Assembly: GCA_023807065.1 (NCBI GenBank)
Contig: JAJJLU010000396.1
Location: 1 to 55,678 of the forward strand
Direction of reading: 5' to 3'
Length of the DNA stretch: 55,678 nucleotides
From: Isotricha intestinalis
Taxonomy: Eukaryota > Ciliophora > Litostomatea > Vestibuliferida > Isotrichidae
Positions 45,252 to 55,525 of this stretch are shown here, in pieces. Numbering within the stretch: position 1 is the stretch's first letter; every line of letters starts with the position of its first letter. The notes beneath the pieces were generated by a model. That model was not told where the DNA came from, did no database searches, and worked only from the letters and a program-made list of their open reading frames with translations. The position numbers and the translations under genes were made by a program.

Positions 45252-47198
45252 ATGAAAAAACAATATGGAGAAAATAACGTGAAGAAGGGTGGAATAGCAG
45301 AAGAAATAGCAATATTAAAACAGAGAAGAGAAGCAAGAAAATTAAGAGAAGATAGAAAAAATAATCCAAATGAAATAAAAAATCCAAAAGAAGCAGATGC
45401 AAAATTTGTAAAAATGATGAAACAAAAAAAACAAGAAATGCAAAAATTATCTCCTTCAAATTTTTCATTATCATCTCAATCAAAAATATTTGTAGTAGTA
45501 AGAAAAAGACCAATAAATCAAAAAGAAATAAATAATGGAGAAATAGATTGTATATCAGTAATAAATCCCAAAGTATATATTCATGAATGTAAAATACAAG
45601 TAGATGGAATATCAAAATATTTAGAAGATCATGAATTTTATTTTGATAATACATTTGGAGAAAATGATTCAACAAAAGATGTATATAAATATACAATTGA
45701 GCCAATAATAAATTTAATTTTAGATCAAGGTATTGTAACTTGTTTTGCATATGGACAAACTGGAAGTGGAAAAACATATACAATGAAAGGAATAGAATCA
45801 CAAGCAATTGATGCTTTATATAATATGAGTAAAAAGAATGGAAATAAATTTGATTTTTATATAAGTTTCTTTGAAATATATGGTGGTAGATTATATGATT
45901 TATTAAATAATAAAAATAAATTACAAGTTTTAGATGATAAAAATGGGAAAGTTCAAATATATGGTTTAATAAATCAAATTGCTGAAACACCAGAAGAAAT
46001 GCATCATATAATAGATGCAGCAAATTCAATTAGAACAACACATAATACTGTAACTAATGAAACTTCTTCTAGAAGTCATGCTATATGTAATATTGTTATT
46101 AAATTAAAGGGAGAAGAAGAAGAATATGGTAAATTATCTCTTGTTGATTTAGCTGGAAGTGAAAGAGCTCAAGAAACTCAAAGTAATAATAGGCAAAGAA
46201 GAGCTGAAGGTGCTGAAATTAATAAAAGTTTATTAGCTCTTAAAGAATGTATTAGAGCTCTTGATGAAAAAAAAAACGGAAATCCTGATACTCATGTCCC
46301 TTTCAGAGCAAGTAAATTAACTCATGTTTTAAGAGATTCTTTTATTAGTAAAAATGATAAAAGTAAAATTATTATGATTTCTTGTGTTTCTCCCTCATAT
46401 GCTAATGCTAATCATTCTATAAATACTTTGAGATATTCAGATAGGTTAAAAGAACAGACAAAACAACATTTTGGAGGAAATTATAATAATATAGGAGCAA
46501 GAAATATTAATAATAATAATACTAATAATAACAATAATAATAATAATAGTAATAATAATAACAATAATAATAATAATAATAATTATAATAGTAATAATAA
46601 TTATAATAGTAATAATAATAATAATAATAACAGTAATAATAATAATAGTAATAGACTATCTAATATTAATAATAATAAAGTTCAAGGTAATAAAAATAAT
46701 AGAGGGTCAAATTATAATAAAGTTAATAATAATAATAATAATAAAAATAAGCAAGTAACTTCTAAAAATATTAAACAAGTTGATGCAATGGATATAGATG
46801 ATGGGAATAAAGAAGAAAAAGAAGAAGAAGAAGATTGGCAATATTTAAAAAAAACAGCTAAATTAGAAGGAAAATTAATAAGCGATGATTATATAAGATA
46901 TCATCAATTAACTGATAAATTAGTAGAAGATGAAGATGATATAATTAATACTCATATGAATATTATAAAAGATGATGCTAAATTATTAAATGAAGAAGGA
47001 GATTTAATTACTAATATTAAAGGAGTTGGAAAAGAAGAAGATTTTACTATTGATGAATATATTAGTGGATTAGATAAAGTTATTGAATATAAATTACAAG
47101 CTTATTCTAAATTAAGAGATAAAGTTAATAGATATAAGAAACATTGCCAAGAAGAAGATGCTTTAAGGAAAAAATTAAATCCTAATAATTTTAATTGA
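45252..47198 (+). CDS. Kinesin-13 microtubule depolymerase
   Basis: A 648-residue protein. A basic neck-like N-terminus (1-75) precedes an internal-type motor domain from about 78: P-loop GQTGSGKT (168-175), switch I SSRSHA, and switch II DLAGSE. The loop-2 region (112-130, QVDGISKYLEDHEF) aligns with the kinesin-13-specific KVD finger, with Gln116 where Lys is usual. After the motor comes an Asn-rich tract of roughly 90 residues, then a helical tail ending DKVIEYKLQAYSKLRDKVNRY, typical of the MCAK/KIF2 C-terminus. Kinesin-13s shorten microtubules in spindles and set flagellar length in protists. It ends with TGA, and its 3' end is 69 bp from that of the convergent gene. Confidence 0.95.
   Translation: MKKQYGENNVKKGGIAEEIAILKQRREARKLREDRKNNPNEIKNPKEADAKFVKMMKQKKQEMQKLSPSNFSLSSQSKIFVVVRKRPINQKEINNGEIDCISVINPKVYIHECKIQVDGISKYLEDHEFYFDNTFGENDSTKDVYKYTIEPIINLILDQGIVTCFAYGQTGSGKTYTMKGIESQAIDALYNMSKKNGNKFDFYISFFEIYGGRLYDLLNNKNKLQVLDDKNGKVQIYGLINQIAETPEEMHHIIDAANSIRTTHNTVTNETSSRSHAICNIVIKLKGEEEEYGKLSLVDLAGSERAQETQSNNRQRRAEGAEINKSLLALKECIRALDEKKNGNPDTHVPFRASKLTHVLRDSFISKNDKSKIIMISCVSPSYANANHSINTLRYSDRLKEQTKQHFGGNYNNIGARNINNNNTNNNNNNNNSNNNNNNNNNNNYNSNNNYNSNNNNNNNSNNNNSNRLSNINNNKVQGNKNNRGSNYNKVNNNNNNKNKQVTSKNIKQVDAMDIDDGNKEEKEEEEDWQYLKKTAKLEGKLISDDYIRYHQLTDKLVEDEDDIINTHMNIIKDDAKLLNEEGDLITNIKGVGKEEDFTIDEYISGLDKVIEYKLQAYSKLRDKVNRYKKHCQEEDALRKKLNPNNFN
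46507..46650 (+). repeat. AAT microsatellite encoding polyasparagine in kinesin-13
   Basis: A dense run of AAT/AAC codons, broken by a few AGT and TAT codons, encodes an Asn-rich linker between motor and tail. It is in frame and does not disturb the motor. Confidence 0.85.
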
Positions 47199-47267
47199 AG
47201 ATATTTTATTTTTTATCATAATTAAAAAGTTATTTTTGTTTTTTATGTTTTTTATATATATATTTTT

Positions 47268-48760
47268 TTATTTGTTTAACATTTTTTTTAATTTTGATTG
47301 TAATTCAAATATTTCTTGATCTAAAGTATCAATATCCTTTTTTATTTGTTTTGGTTTATTATCTCTAAAAACTTTTTCATTTAATAATTCAGTATTTGTT
47401 TTTTTATGTTTTTTCTTTTTATTATTATTAAATTTTTCAAATTCTAATGAGGAATTTTTTTTTTGATTGGATTTCTTTTTATTATAATATTCATTTTCAG
47501 ATTGATTTGAATTTTCATCTTCAAAATAATAATTATTATCATTAATTAAACTATCTTTTTCTCTTTGAAATTCTTCTTTATAAGTATCTTCAGTAAATAA
47601 TTTTGGATTTGTAGAAGTTTTTTTTAATAATCCTTCTAAATATCTTATAATACTATTTTTATAATTTAACTCTTCTTTTATTTGGGAAATATTTTCACAT
47701 TTTAATTCATAATCTTTGAAATTTGATTTTAAATTTACATTTTCTTCTTCAAGTAAATTGATTTTATTTTGAAATTCTTTTGAAGCTTGTTTAAATTGAT
47801 TTTGAAGTTCATCAAATTGTTTTTTATTATCTAATAATTTTTTAATATAATTCGTTTTTTCTTGTTCATAATTTTTTTGAATATTCTCAAATTGTTCTAA
47901 AGCTTTTTTTAAATTATCATTTTCTAAACTTAATAATTTAATTTTATCTTCACAATTTTGAATTAAAGTATTAAATTGTTCATCCATTATTTTCCTTTTA
48001 TTTTCATTTTCTAAACTTCTAATATAATTATTATCAGAATTTTCATTTTGTAAAGATTGTAAATATTCAATTTCAAAAACATTTTCATTTAACAATGGAT
48101 TATAAATCATTTGATGAAATTGATTGATTGTATTATTTAAATCTAATAATAATTTTGTTTTTTCTGAATTTACATTTTTATTTAATGGAAGGAATTTACT
48201 TATTTTTGAAAATTTCTTTGCATATTTTCTTATTAATTTTATGAATAAAGTTACTTTTTGTTTTATATTTAATGATTTTTTTTTTAAAATTTCAATTTCA
48301 CTTTTTAAATTAATTAATTGACTAATAATTATTTTTTATTCTTACTCTTGAATAGTACTTGATTCAGTTGTATTTACTAATTTATTTTGATAATTATTAT
48401 TCATTTCATCATTAATCAAATTTTCCTTTTTTTTCTCATTTTTTCTTTTATTATTTATATTTTTAGGAGTTGTTGATTTATTTTTTTTATTTTCTATTGT
48501 TTTATTATTTATTTCAAAACTAGTTTTTTTAACTAAAAATTTAAATATTATTTACAATCTAATTTTTCTATATTTTTCATAGAATAATTATTTGCATTAT
48601 TTTTCTTTTCAAAATTAGAAGATAATCTATTTGAATATGATTGATTATTTCTTATAAAATCTGGAGATTGACTTTCTCTTCTAATTTTTTGAATAGTTGA
48701 TGATAATTCAGAATATTTTTTTCTTTTTTCAAATTGTGCTTTATAATTATTATATTCCAT
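47268..48760 (-). CDS. Coiled-coil protein with three exons, unrecognised
   Basis: I join three exons: 48760-48556, 48532-48346 and 48321-47268 (1,446 nt, 481 residues). Exon 1 starts MEYNNYKAQF and ends in phase 1; the two introns (23 and 24 nt, GTAA...TTAG and GTAA...TTAG) restore frame precisely, giving LDFKKTSFE at the first junction and TIQDQLINLKSEIEIL at the second. Without splicing, exon 1 stops at once and exon 3 lacks an early Met. Residues 1-140 are basic and Ser/Asn-rich. The rest is mostly coiled coil (heptads of Leu/Glu/Lys/Asn), with a Lys-rich break near 400. No family is recognised; a structural cytoskeletal role is plausible. Its start is 93 bp from that of the divergent SR gene. 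Confidence 0.75.
48322..48345 (-). other. 24-nt spliceosomal intron (predicted)
   Basis: On the minus strand this begins GTAAG and ends TTATTAG. Removal joins exon 2 (...CAA GA) to exon 3 (T CAA TTA...), keeping a coiled-coil frame. Read through, the frame meets a stop within the intron. Confidence 0.75.
48533..48555 (-). other. 23-nt spliceosomal intron (predicted)
   Basis: On the minus strand this begins GTAAATAA and ends TTTTTAG. Removal joins GAT T to TT AAA, giving LDFKK, and opens the 62-codon second exon. Unspliced, the reading frame stops after two codons. Confidence 0.75.
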
Positions 48761-48853
48761 TTAAATTTTTTTAAAATTTTAAAAAATATTTTTTTTCTAA
48801 AATCAATTTAATAAATAAACAAAAAAATTATATTTTAAGATTATTAAATAATA

Positions 48854-49845
48854 ATGTCTGAAGATAATGGAAATTGTAGAATATTTATTTGCCGTCTTCC
48901 ACAAAGATTAAGAAGAGATGAATTAGAATATGAATTTAAAAAATTTGGAGTAATAAAAGATGTAGAAATAAAAAGAAGATTTGCATTTATTGAATTTGAT
49001 AATGCAAAATCAGCAAAAGAAGCTGTTTCAAAGATGGATGGAAATAAATTATTTGGAAATAAAATAGTAGTTCAAAGTGCACATAGAGGAGAAAAAAAAA
49101 AAGATAAACATAATAATTCAGATAATTCATCTTATTCATCAAAAAATAATAATAGAAGTAAATATGATAGTGATGTATGTTTTAATTGTGGAAAAAGTGG
49201 TCATTGGGCAAAAGAATGTCCAGAAAAAAAAAGATATATAAATAAAAGATGTTATAGTTGTAATGAAAAAGGACATTTAGAAAGAGATTGTCCAAAAGAA
49301 AAAGTATATATAATAATTATTTTAATAAAAAACATAAAAGACATTCAAAAGAAAGAAAATATTCTGATTCTTCATATTTTTCAAATTCATATTCTTCATC
49401 TTATTATTCAAGAAGAAGAAGAAGTAGATCAAGAAGTTATAGTAGAAGTTCATCTTATTCTTCAAGAAGTTATTCTTCTTCTTATTCTAGTTCAAGCAGT
49501 GATTCATATTCAAGTAGAAGTTCTAATTCAAGTAGAAAATATAATAAAAAGAAAAGTAAAAAAAATAATAAAAGTAAAGATAAAAAAAATGAAGTAATTA
49601 ATAATTTATCTACTAGTAATCTTGTCAATAATATTAGTAATACAGGGATTAATTTATCTACTTGTAATATTAATCCTATTATTCAAAATTTTATGAATAA
49701 TTTAAATCAAATGCAATTACAAAAAAATTTAATAGAAAATAATAATAATATTAATATTAGTAATGGACAGAATTTTAATAGCTTGAATTTTACTAAAAGT
49801 AATCAAAATCAAAATTTAAGTTTTCCTCAACCCATAAATCAATGA
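48854..49845 (+). CDS. SR splicing factor: RRM, two zinc knuckles and RS domain (RS2Z-like), with apparent -1 frameshift
   Basis: Residues about 8-76 form an RNA-recognition motif: RNP2 IFICRL and RNP1 RRFAFIEF. Two CCHC zinc knuckles follow: CFNCGKSGHWAKEC and CYSCNEKGHLERDC. An Arg/Ser-rich domain (RRRRSRSRSYSRSSSY...) and an Asn-rich tail to TGA complete it. This is the order of plant RS2Z splicing factors; human SRSF7 has one knuckle. The knuckles and the RS domain are in different frames. The change falls at the AAAAA run 49299-49303 (0-frame codons AAA GAA AAA GTA), where a one-base backward slip or a missing A restores the RS frame. Read without the shift, the protein runs on to 49597 with an Ile/Glu-rich tail. 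No GT-AG intron of suitable length fixes it. Confidence 0.82.
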
Positions 49846-50050
49846 ATTAAATGTAAAAAAGTTTATTCACTCCTTCAAGGTATTTGGGTTTTCATTTATA
49901 CTAGTTATTTATAGCTATTTATTGATTTTTTTATTCTATGACAAAGATAAATGAATTAAAAATTGTTGAAGTAGTTTATTTATTATTTTATTATTTTAAT
50001 TTATATTTTATAATAATATATATGATTAATTTCGAAAAAAAATTGAAAAA

Positions 50051-52837
50051 ATGGAAGTTGAAGAGTCTAAACATTCAGAACAAAATAATCATATTAAAAT
50101 TTTGAATAGAGATAGAGAAGAAAAAAATTCAGAAACTCAATTTGAAGAAAATAAAAAGAAAATATTTTCATATAATATTAAAAAGAGTCATTTAAATGAA
50201 AATTTAAATAACAAAAATATAACTAGTCTTCTTCAAGACATAATACCGGATTTATATTCAAATTATTTAAATAAGTATAATAATAATTTAATATATAACA
50301 ATATAATATATATTGATTTATTTGATTTGAATGAAATACCAAAAAAAGAGAAAGAAGAATCTTTAATTAATTTTCAAAAAGAATTTTTAACTTATTCTAA
50401 CGAATTATTATTATTAGAAGAAACAAATAAAAATAATAATCTTTCAAAATCAAATATAGATATAGAAGAAAATAAAAGTAACAACATAATAAATGATAAT
50501 TATAATTATATTATAAAAGAAACAACATTTATTCCAATTGAACCAATAAATGATATAATTTCAGAACAATCAATAAAAACAAAAATAAATGATAATCAAA
50601 CAAATAATAGTATATATGGAAGAATATCAAAAGAATACAAATTAAATGCTGAAAATGAAAAATTATTAAATCAAATTTTAAAGTCTGAAAAAGATTTAAG
50701 TGATGATAATAATTGTGAAGATATTAATTTAAAAAATTCTATAAATGAAACAAGTAAAATAACTTTAAGAAGTGAAAGTTTTTATAGCAAAGATGAAAGT
50801 ATACATCAAGATATTGATAAAATAATATCAGCTAAAAAAAAAAAAGTGAATGATAAAAATAATAATGAAAAAAAAAATTTTAAAAAGATAAAACTTGAAT
50901 ATGGAAAAAATGAAAAAAATAAAAGTAAAGATTTAAAAAATGAAAATATTCAAGAAAGATATTCAGGAAAATTTTCTAAAAAAAATAATTCAAAAGAAAT
51001 TAATAATTCAAAAGAATTTTCAACAAAAGAAGTGAAAAATCCATTTAAAGATAATAATAATATTAATATTAATGATAATACGATTAAAGAAAAAATTAAG
51101 AAAGAAATAAAACAAGATGATGTAAATAAAAATGAAAATAAAAAAAATTCAATGAATCAAAAACAGGTTAAAGTTTTTAAAAATTTAAATAATCAGGTAA
51201 ATTTAATTCCTGATAAAAAAGAAAAAGAAAAAAATAAAGAAAATTTTTATAATAAAATTGATAATCAAGTAAAAGAAAATATTAATGAAGTTAAAAAAAA
51301 TCAAAAAATAGAAAATAATAATAATAAAAATACTAATAATAATAATAATAACAATAATGATAATAACAATAATAATAATAATAATAATTACAATAATAAT
51401 AATAATAATAATAATAAAATTACGAATAATAATAATAAAAATACGAATTATAATAATAATAATAATAATAATAACAATAATCTAATTTTTAAAGATTTTA
51501 ATGAAAAAAAAAATGATAAAAATAAAAATAATAACATTAATAAAGATTATGGAAATATAAAAAAAGAATTTAACAAAACAAAAAATAGTTTATACGCTGA
51601 AAATAAAATAAATAAGAGTAAAATGAAATTAGAAAAAGCAAGAGAAAATAAAGGAAAGAACATTAAAAAAGAAACTAAAAGTTCATCAGTTCCACATTTA
51701 ATTAAAAATAATAATAAAATTCAAATGGAAATAAATTCAGAAAGAAATACAACATCTCAAAAAAAATCTATTAAAATCAATTTTAATAAAATACAATATA
51801 AAAAAAATAATTTTATGGAAAAAAAAGTAATAGACCAAAAAAAATTAAATCATGATGAAATTCATCAAATGGGAATTAGATATTTAATTGTAAAATGTTC
51901 CTCTCATAATAATCCTAAAATTGAAAGGCAATATAATATAGATTTATCTGAATATAATGGTGAAAGTATATTCTCTAATAATAATCCTAAAAAAAAAAAT
52001 ATATCTAAAAAAAAAAATTACAAAAATAATAATAGTGACCTTGTAAAATCCAATATTAATACAAATGAAAAATTAAATTATATTAATAATGATTTAAATA
52101 ATACTAATTCAATTCAAAATATTACTTCAAAAGATAATAATAATGATAAAGATTCTTTTAAAATAAATATTCAAGATATTATTACTCAAATTGAAAAAAA
52201 ACCTTCGAAAAAAAATTTGAATAATGAAAAAAATATTTCAGAACAATCTAAAAATTTATATAATGGATTTCAATTTAGAGAAGTAATAGATAAATTTTTA
52301 GGATTAGATGAAACTCATTTAAAAAAGTATAAAAATAGTAATAAAAAAACTACAAAAACAATAATAAATAATAAAAAATATATTAATTATAATAATAATA
52401 TAAATTTCAGTGTAAGAAATTCAAAGATAATAAAAAATAATAATTCAAATAAGAATGAAACATTAATTTCAAATTCAATAAATTATGGAAATCCAAATTT
52501 TACATCTTCAATATCAAAACAAGATGATAATTTAGAAAAAAAAAATTATAACTATAATTCTTTTAATAATAATATTTATCAAGAATCAAGTGGATATAAT
52601 TTATTTTCAAAACCAGAAAATATAACAACTAATTTTTATTTATTAAGTAAATCTGAAAATATAACAAATAATGACTTAAGAAACCAAAAATTATCAAATA
52701 ATGGGAATTTAGAAAATAATAATTATAAAAGGAATAATGATTCTCTTTTAAATTCAGCATCTTATGTGTCAAATCATTCTTCAATAAATAAAGACAATGA
52801 AAAAAATAATAATACAGAAGTTGAAAAATTTGAATAA
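50051..52837 (+). CDS. Asn/Lys-rich low-complexity protein, unrecognised
   Basis: A 928-residue protein with no recognised domain. Most of it is Asn/Lys/Glu/Ser-rich and probably disordered. It includes a dense polyasparagine region (about residues 420-480). Two short stretches have normal complexity and may be the functional parts: around 605-640 (DEIHQMGIRYLIVKCSSHNNP) and around 735-765 (NGFQFREVIDKFLGLDETHL). There is no signal peptide or membrane span. The long open frame and consistent codon use show it is a gene. It starts with ATG after an A-run. Confidence 0.7.
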   Translation: MEVEESKHSEQNNHIKILNRDREEKNSETQFEENKKKIFSYNIKKSHLNENLNNKNITSLLQDIIPDLYSNYLNKYNNNLIYNNIIYIDLFDLNEIPKKEKEESLINFQKEFLTYSNELLLLEETNKNNNLSKSNIDIEENKSNNIINDNYNYIIKETTFIPIEPINDIISEQSIKTKINDNQTNNSIYGRISKEYKLNAENEKLLNQILKSEKDLSDDNNCEDINLKNSINETSKITLRSESFYSKDESIHQDIDKIISAKKKKVNDKNNNEKKNFKKIKLEYGKNEKNKSKDLKNENIQERYSGKFSKKNNSKEINNSKEFSTKEVKNPFKDNNNININDNTIKEKIKKEIKQDDVNKNENKKNSMNQKQVKVFKNLNNQVNLIPDKKEKEKNKENFYNKIDNQVKENINEVKKNQKIENNNNKNTNNNNNNNNDNNNNNNNNNYNNNNNNNNKITNNNNKNTNYNNNNNNNNNNLIFKDFNEKKNDKNKNNNINKDYGNIKKEFNKTKNSLYAENKINKSKMKLEKARENKGKNIKKETKSSSVPHLIKNNNKIQMEINSERNTTSQKKSIKINFNKIQYKKNNFMEKKVIDQKKLNHDEIHQMGIRYLIVKCSSHNNPKIERQYNIDLSEYNGESIFSNNNPKKKNISKKKNYKNNNSDLVKSNINTNEKLNYINNDLNNTNSIQNITSKDNNNDKDSFKINIQDIITQIEKKPSKKNLNNEKNISEQSKNLYNGFQFREVIDKFLGLDETHLKKYKNSNKKTTKTIINNKKYINYNNNINFSVRNSKIIKNNNSNKNETLISNSINYGNPNFTSSISKQDDNLEKKNYNYNSFNNNIYQESSGYNLFSKPENITTNFYLLSKSENITNNDLRNQKLSNNGNLENNNYKRNNDSLLNSASYVSNHSSINKDNEKNNNTEVEKFE
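51314..51482 (+). repeat. AAT microsatellite encoding polyasparagine
   Basis: Runs of AAT codons with scattered AAC, AAA and ACG encode an Asn-rich tract in the middle of the low-complexity protein. This is the second large AAT tract in the window, with the same composition as in kinesin-13. Confidence 0.85.
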
Positions 52838-54311
52838 AAAAATTCAAAAAAAAATTCAATTTATATATATATTTTTTTTTTTAAATTTCATTGTTTAAAA
52901 CTAAATATTTATATTTTTCTTTTGTTTATATTTAATTAATATATTATATTAGAAAGTATATAGGTTTTATATCTTTCTTATATTATATTCAAATTTATAA
53001 AAAATGAAATTTCTAAATATTCAATAATAAAATACTTTTTATTGTATTTTTAATAGAAAAAATAAAATAAATTAAAATAATAAATGTAAAAACCTTTTGA
53101 AATTATAATAATAAATTTCAATTAAATTTTTTTCATTCCAACATATTAATTTTATAAAAAAATATTTATAATGAAAAGACAAAATTAAAAGATTTCGATT
53201 TAATTTCATATAAAAATTAATAAAACTTCAAATTTTAGAGAAGAAGATTGACAAATATATTCCTCAAATTCTATAATTAAAATTTTTTTAATGAGAATAT
53301 ATTATTAAATAATCGGAAAAATATGATTTTTATTTTTCAAAATACAAATTTAAATTTAAATATATAGAACAATTTAAAAGAATCTATATTATGAAAAATT
53401 TGTTATTTTATTAAAAAATGAATGTGATATAACTAAATATAAATTAATTTACTTTTATTATTTAAATACAAAAAGTTTTTAGATATTATTGTATTTAATA
53501 TTCCTTAAAATTATTATTTTTTTTTAATTTTAATTTTTGAAAATCTGAAAAATTAGTTTTAATTTATTTTTTTATAAAGATGAATTTATCATAAGGAAAA
53601 TCCATTTTATAAATTTCTTCTTTATTTAGTGAACTTTTAAATTTCTTTTTTTATCATTTATTACTAATAAAAAAATTTTTACATGAAGAATATTTTTCAT
53701 TGATTTATTTTCATTAATTTTATCATTTAAAGGATTAAAGCTCTTGAATTTTTTTTTATAAAGGAGAATATATTATATCTGGTTTTTTTAAATGTAAATT
53801 TTTGAATTGATTCTATATACTTTTTAAGGTAATCATTAAATAATTTTAAATTTGAAATTATTAATTTTATTGACTTTGAAACTAAAGGAAACTTGTTTTT
53901 TCCTTTTAATGAATTTCCAGTTTAGAAATTTGATATAAAATACATTCTTTTTTCTTAATAATTATTTTTAATTTTTGATTATATTAAATTAGATGAAAAA
54001 TTAAAAATTGTAATTATATATACTCATAATTTTTGATTTGAATTTCAAATAAATATTTTGAAATCATATAAAATATCAAAATATCATTGTGGAATATGCA
54101 TATTATATATTTAATTCATCCAAGAATAACAGCAATATATGAAAAATCATAAAATAGAGAGATATAGAATATAATAATAATGAAAAAAAATTAAAATATA
54201 AATTTTAAATATTTAAAGAATAGATGGAATAAAGAATTATATTCAATAAAATGTTTTATAAATTTTTATTAAAATGGAATACATATAAAAACAAAAAAAA
54301 ATTTAGAAAAA
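52838..54311. other. Largest intergenic region (1.5 kb), possible gene remnant on minus strand
   Basis: This is the longest non-coding stretch of the window. It is A/T-rich. On the minus strand 53921-53727 is an open frame of 64 codons without an early Met, followed in other frames by short protein-like pieces down to a stop at 53564-53566. The frame switch falls in an A8 run. This could be a decayed or intron-containing gene, but at this base composition one or two open runs of this length are expected by chance. No RNA gene is recognised. Confidence 0.4.
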
Positions 54312-55525
54312 ATGGAAGTGAATTTAACTGAAGATATGAAAGAAACATTAAATAAAAAACAAAAAATAAAAACTAGTCCAAGTTAATGTTGTTATTCTTT
54401 TTTTTGTTGGATGTTCCAACCATTAACATGGATATCACTAATATCTACAATAATAATAGATAAACTTTACAATCATGTTTCTGAATATCTGTTATATATA
54501 TTATTTTGTTCTTATATTATTTATATAATATTAGAATTATGTTTATCAACATGTAGATTTTTAATTGATAAAAAAGAAAATTTATATACAAGACTAAAGA
54601 AAATATATTCTTCATTACCTAAAATATTATTCAAATGTGAATGTTATCATTATGAAATAACTCATTATACTGTTACAGACTCTAAAGGAAGGACTTATAC
54701 AAGAACCCGTAGTAAAAAAGTAGTTACTCATAGAGAAACTTATTCTTTTCCTTATTATTCTTTTCAAGATGTAAATGGACTTTTTATTTTGAATCAAGAG
54801 AAAATGAAAAATGCAGTTTTTATTAAATTAGAATTGGATAAAGAAATTAATTTCGCTGATAATATTAGTTATTATGATTATTTAATGCAAAAACAACAAT
54901 TTTATATCAGAAACAAAAATAGAGATACTGATCTGGATATGTGGGAAATAAGAGAAATTCAAGATTTTAAAAAATATAATTTTATCAAAATAAGAGATAA
55001 AAATATTTGTACTATTGGATTATTTATTTATCTTTTATCTGTATTTCTAACATTAGGTCAATTTTATAAATATTATGTAAATTGTTATTCAGTGTCTAAA
55101 AATTATAAAATCAGAAAAATAATTTCAACAAGAAATGATTTACAATATATTAATTTAGAGATAATTTATTTCCTTTAATTCCAACAATTCAATTTCTTGA
55201 TAAAAAATATGATTTTAAAATAAATGATACAAGTTTTTGTTTTAGACAATTTAAACCTGCTAATCCTAATGAAAATGAAATTCATGAAGCAGATAATTAT
55301 AAAAATGAAGTTCCTTTATATCAAATAAATTATAAATCAGGAGAAGTTGAAAATATTCCTTATTTTAATGAAAAAGATTATAATAAAAATAATCAATATA
55401 AAGATGTTGTTAGATATAATAATTATAATATAAACTATTTAATTGATACTAATGATAATTATGATCGTTTCGCTGATAATACTGTTAATATAGAAATACA
55501 ATTAAGATTAAAATTTATAAAATAA
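54312..55525 (+). pseudogene. TMEM151-like multi-pass membrane protein gene with two reading-frame breaks
   Basis: From 54411 the protein matches the TMEM151 family: two hydrophobic segments, then CECYHYEITHYTV, the TRTRSKKVVTHRETYSFPYYSF core, DYLMQKQQFYIRNKN, a third membrane region with FLTLGQFYKYYV, and RKIISTRNDL. An ATG at 54312 lies in the same frame 99 bp upstream but is cut off by TAA at 54384-54386. At the other end the frame stops at 55176-55178, yet a different frame (-1) is open from 55154 for 123 codons to TAA at 55523-55525 and reads as good protein (LIPTIQFLDKKYDF...). No GT-AG intron repairs either site. Options are a pseudogene, sequencing errors in T-runs, or stop-codon recoding. 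The biochemical role of TMEM151 proteins is unknown. Confidence 0.65.

Noticed and set aside
45244..46029. 261-residue hydrophobic minus-strand frame opposite kinesin-13
   Set aside because: It is an antisense shadow of the strongly conserved motor domain.
49304..49340. 37-nt GT-AG intron to explain the SR-gene frame change
   Set aside because: Splicing it out leads to a TGA after eight codons and not into the RS frame.
55093..55115. 23-nt GT-AG intron in the TMEM151-like gene
   Set aside because: It shifts to the right frame but meets TGA seven codons later, and it removes family-like sequence before RKIISTRNDL.
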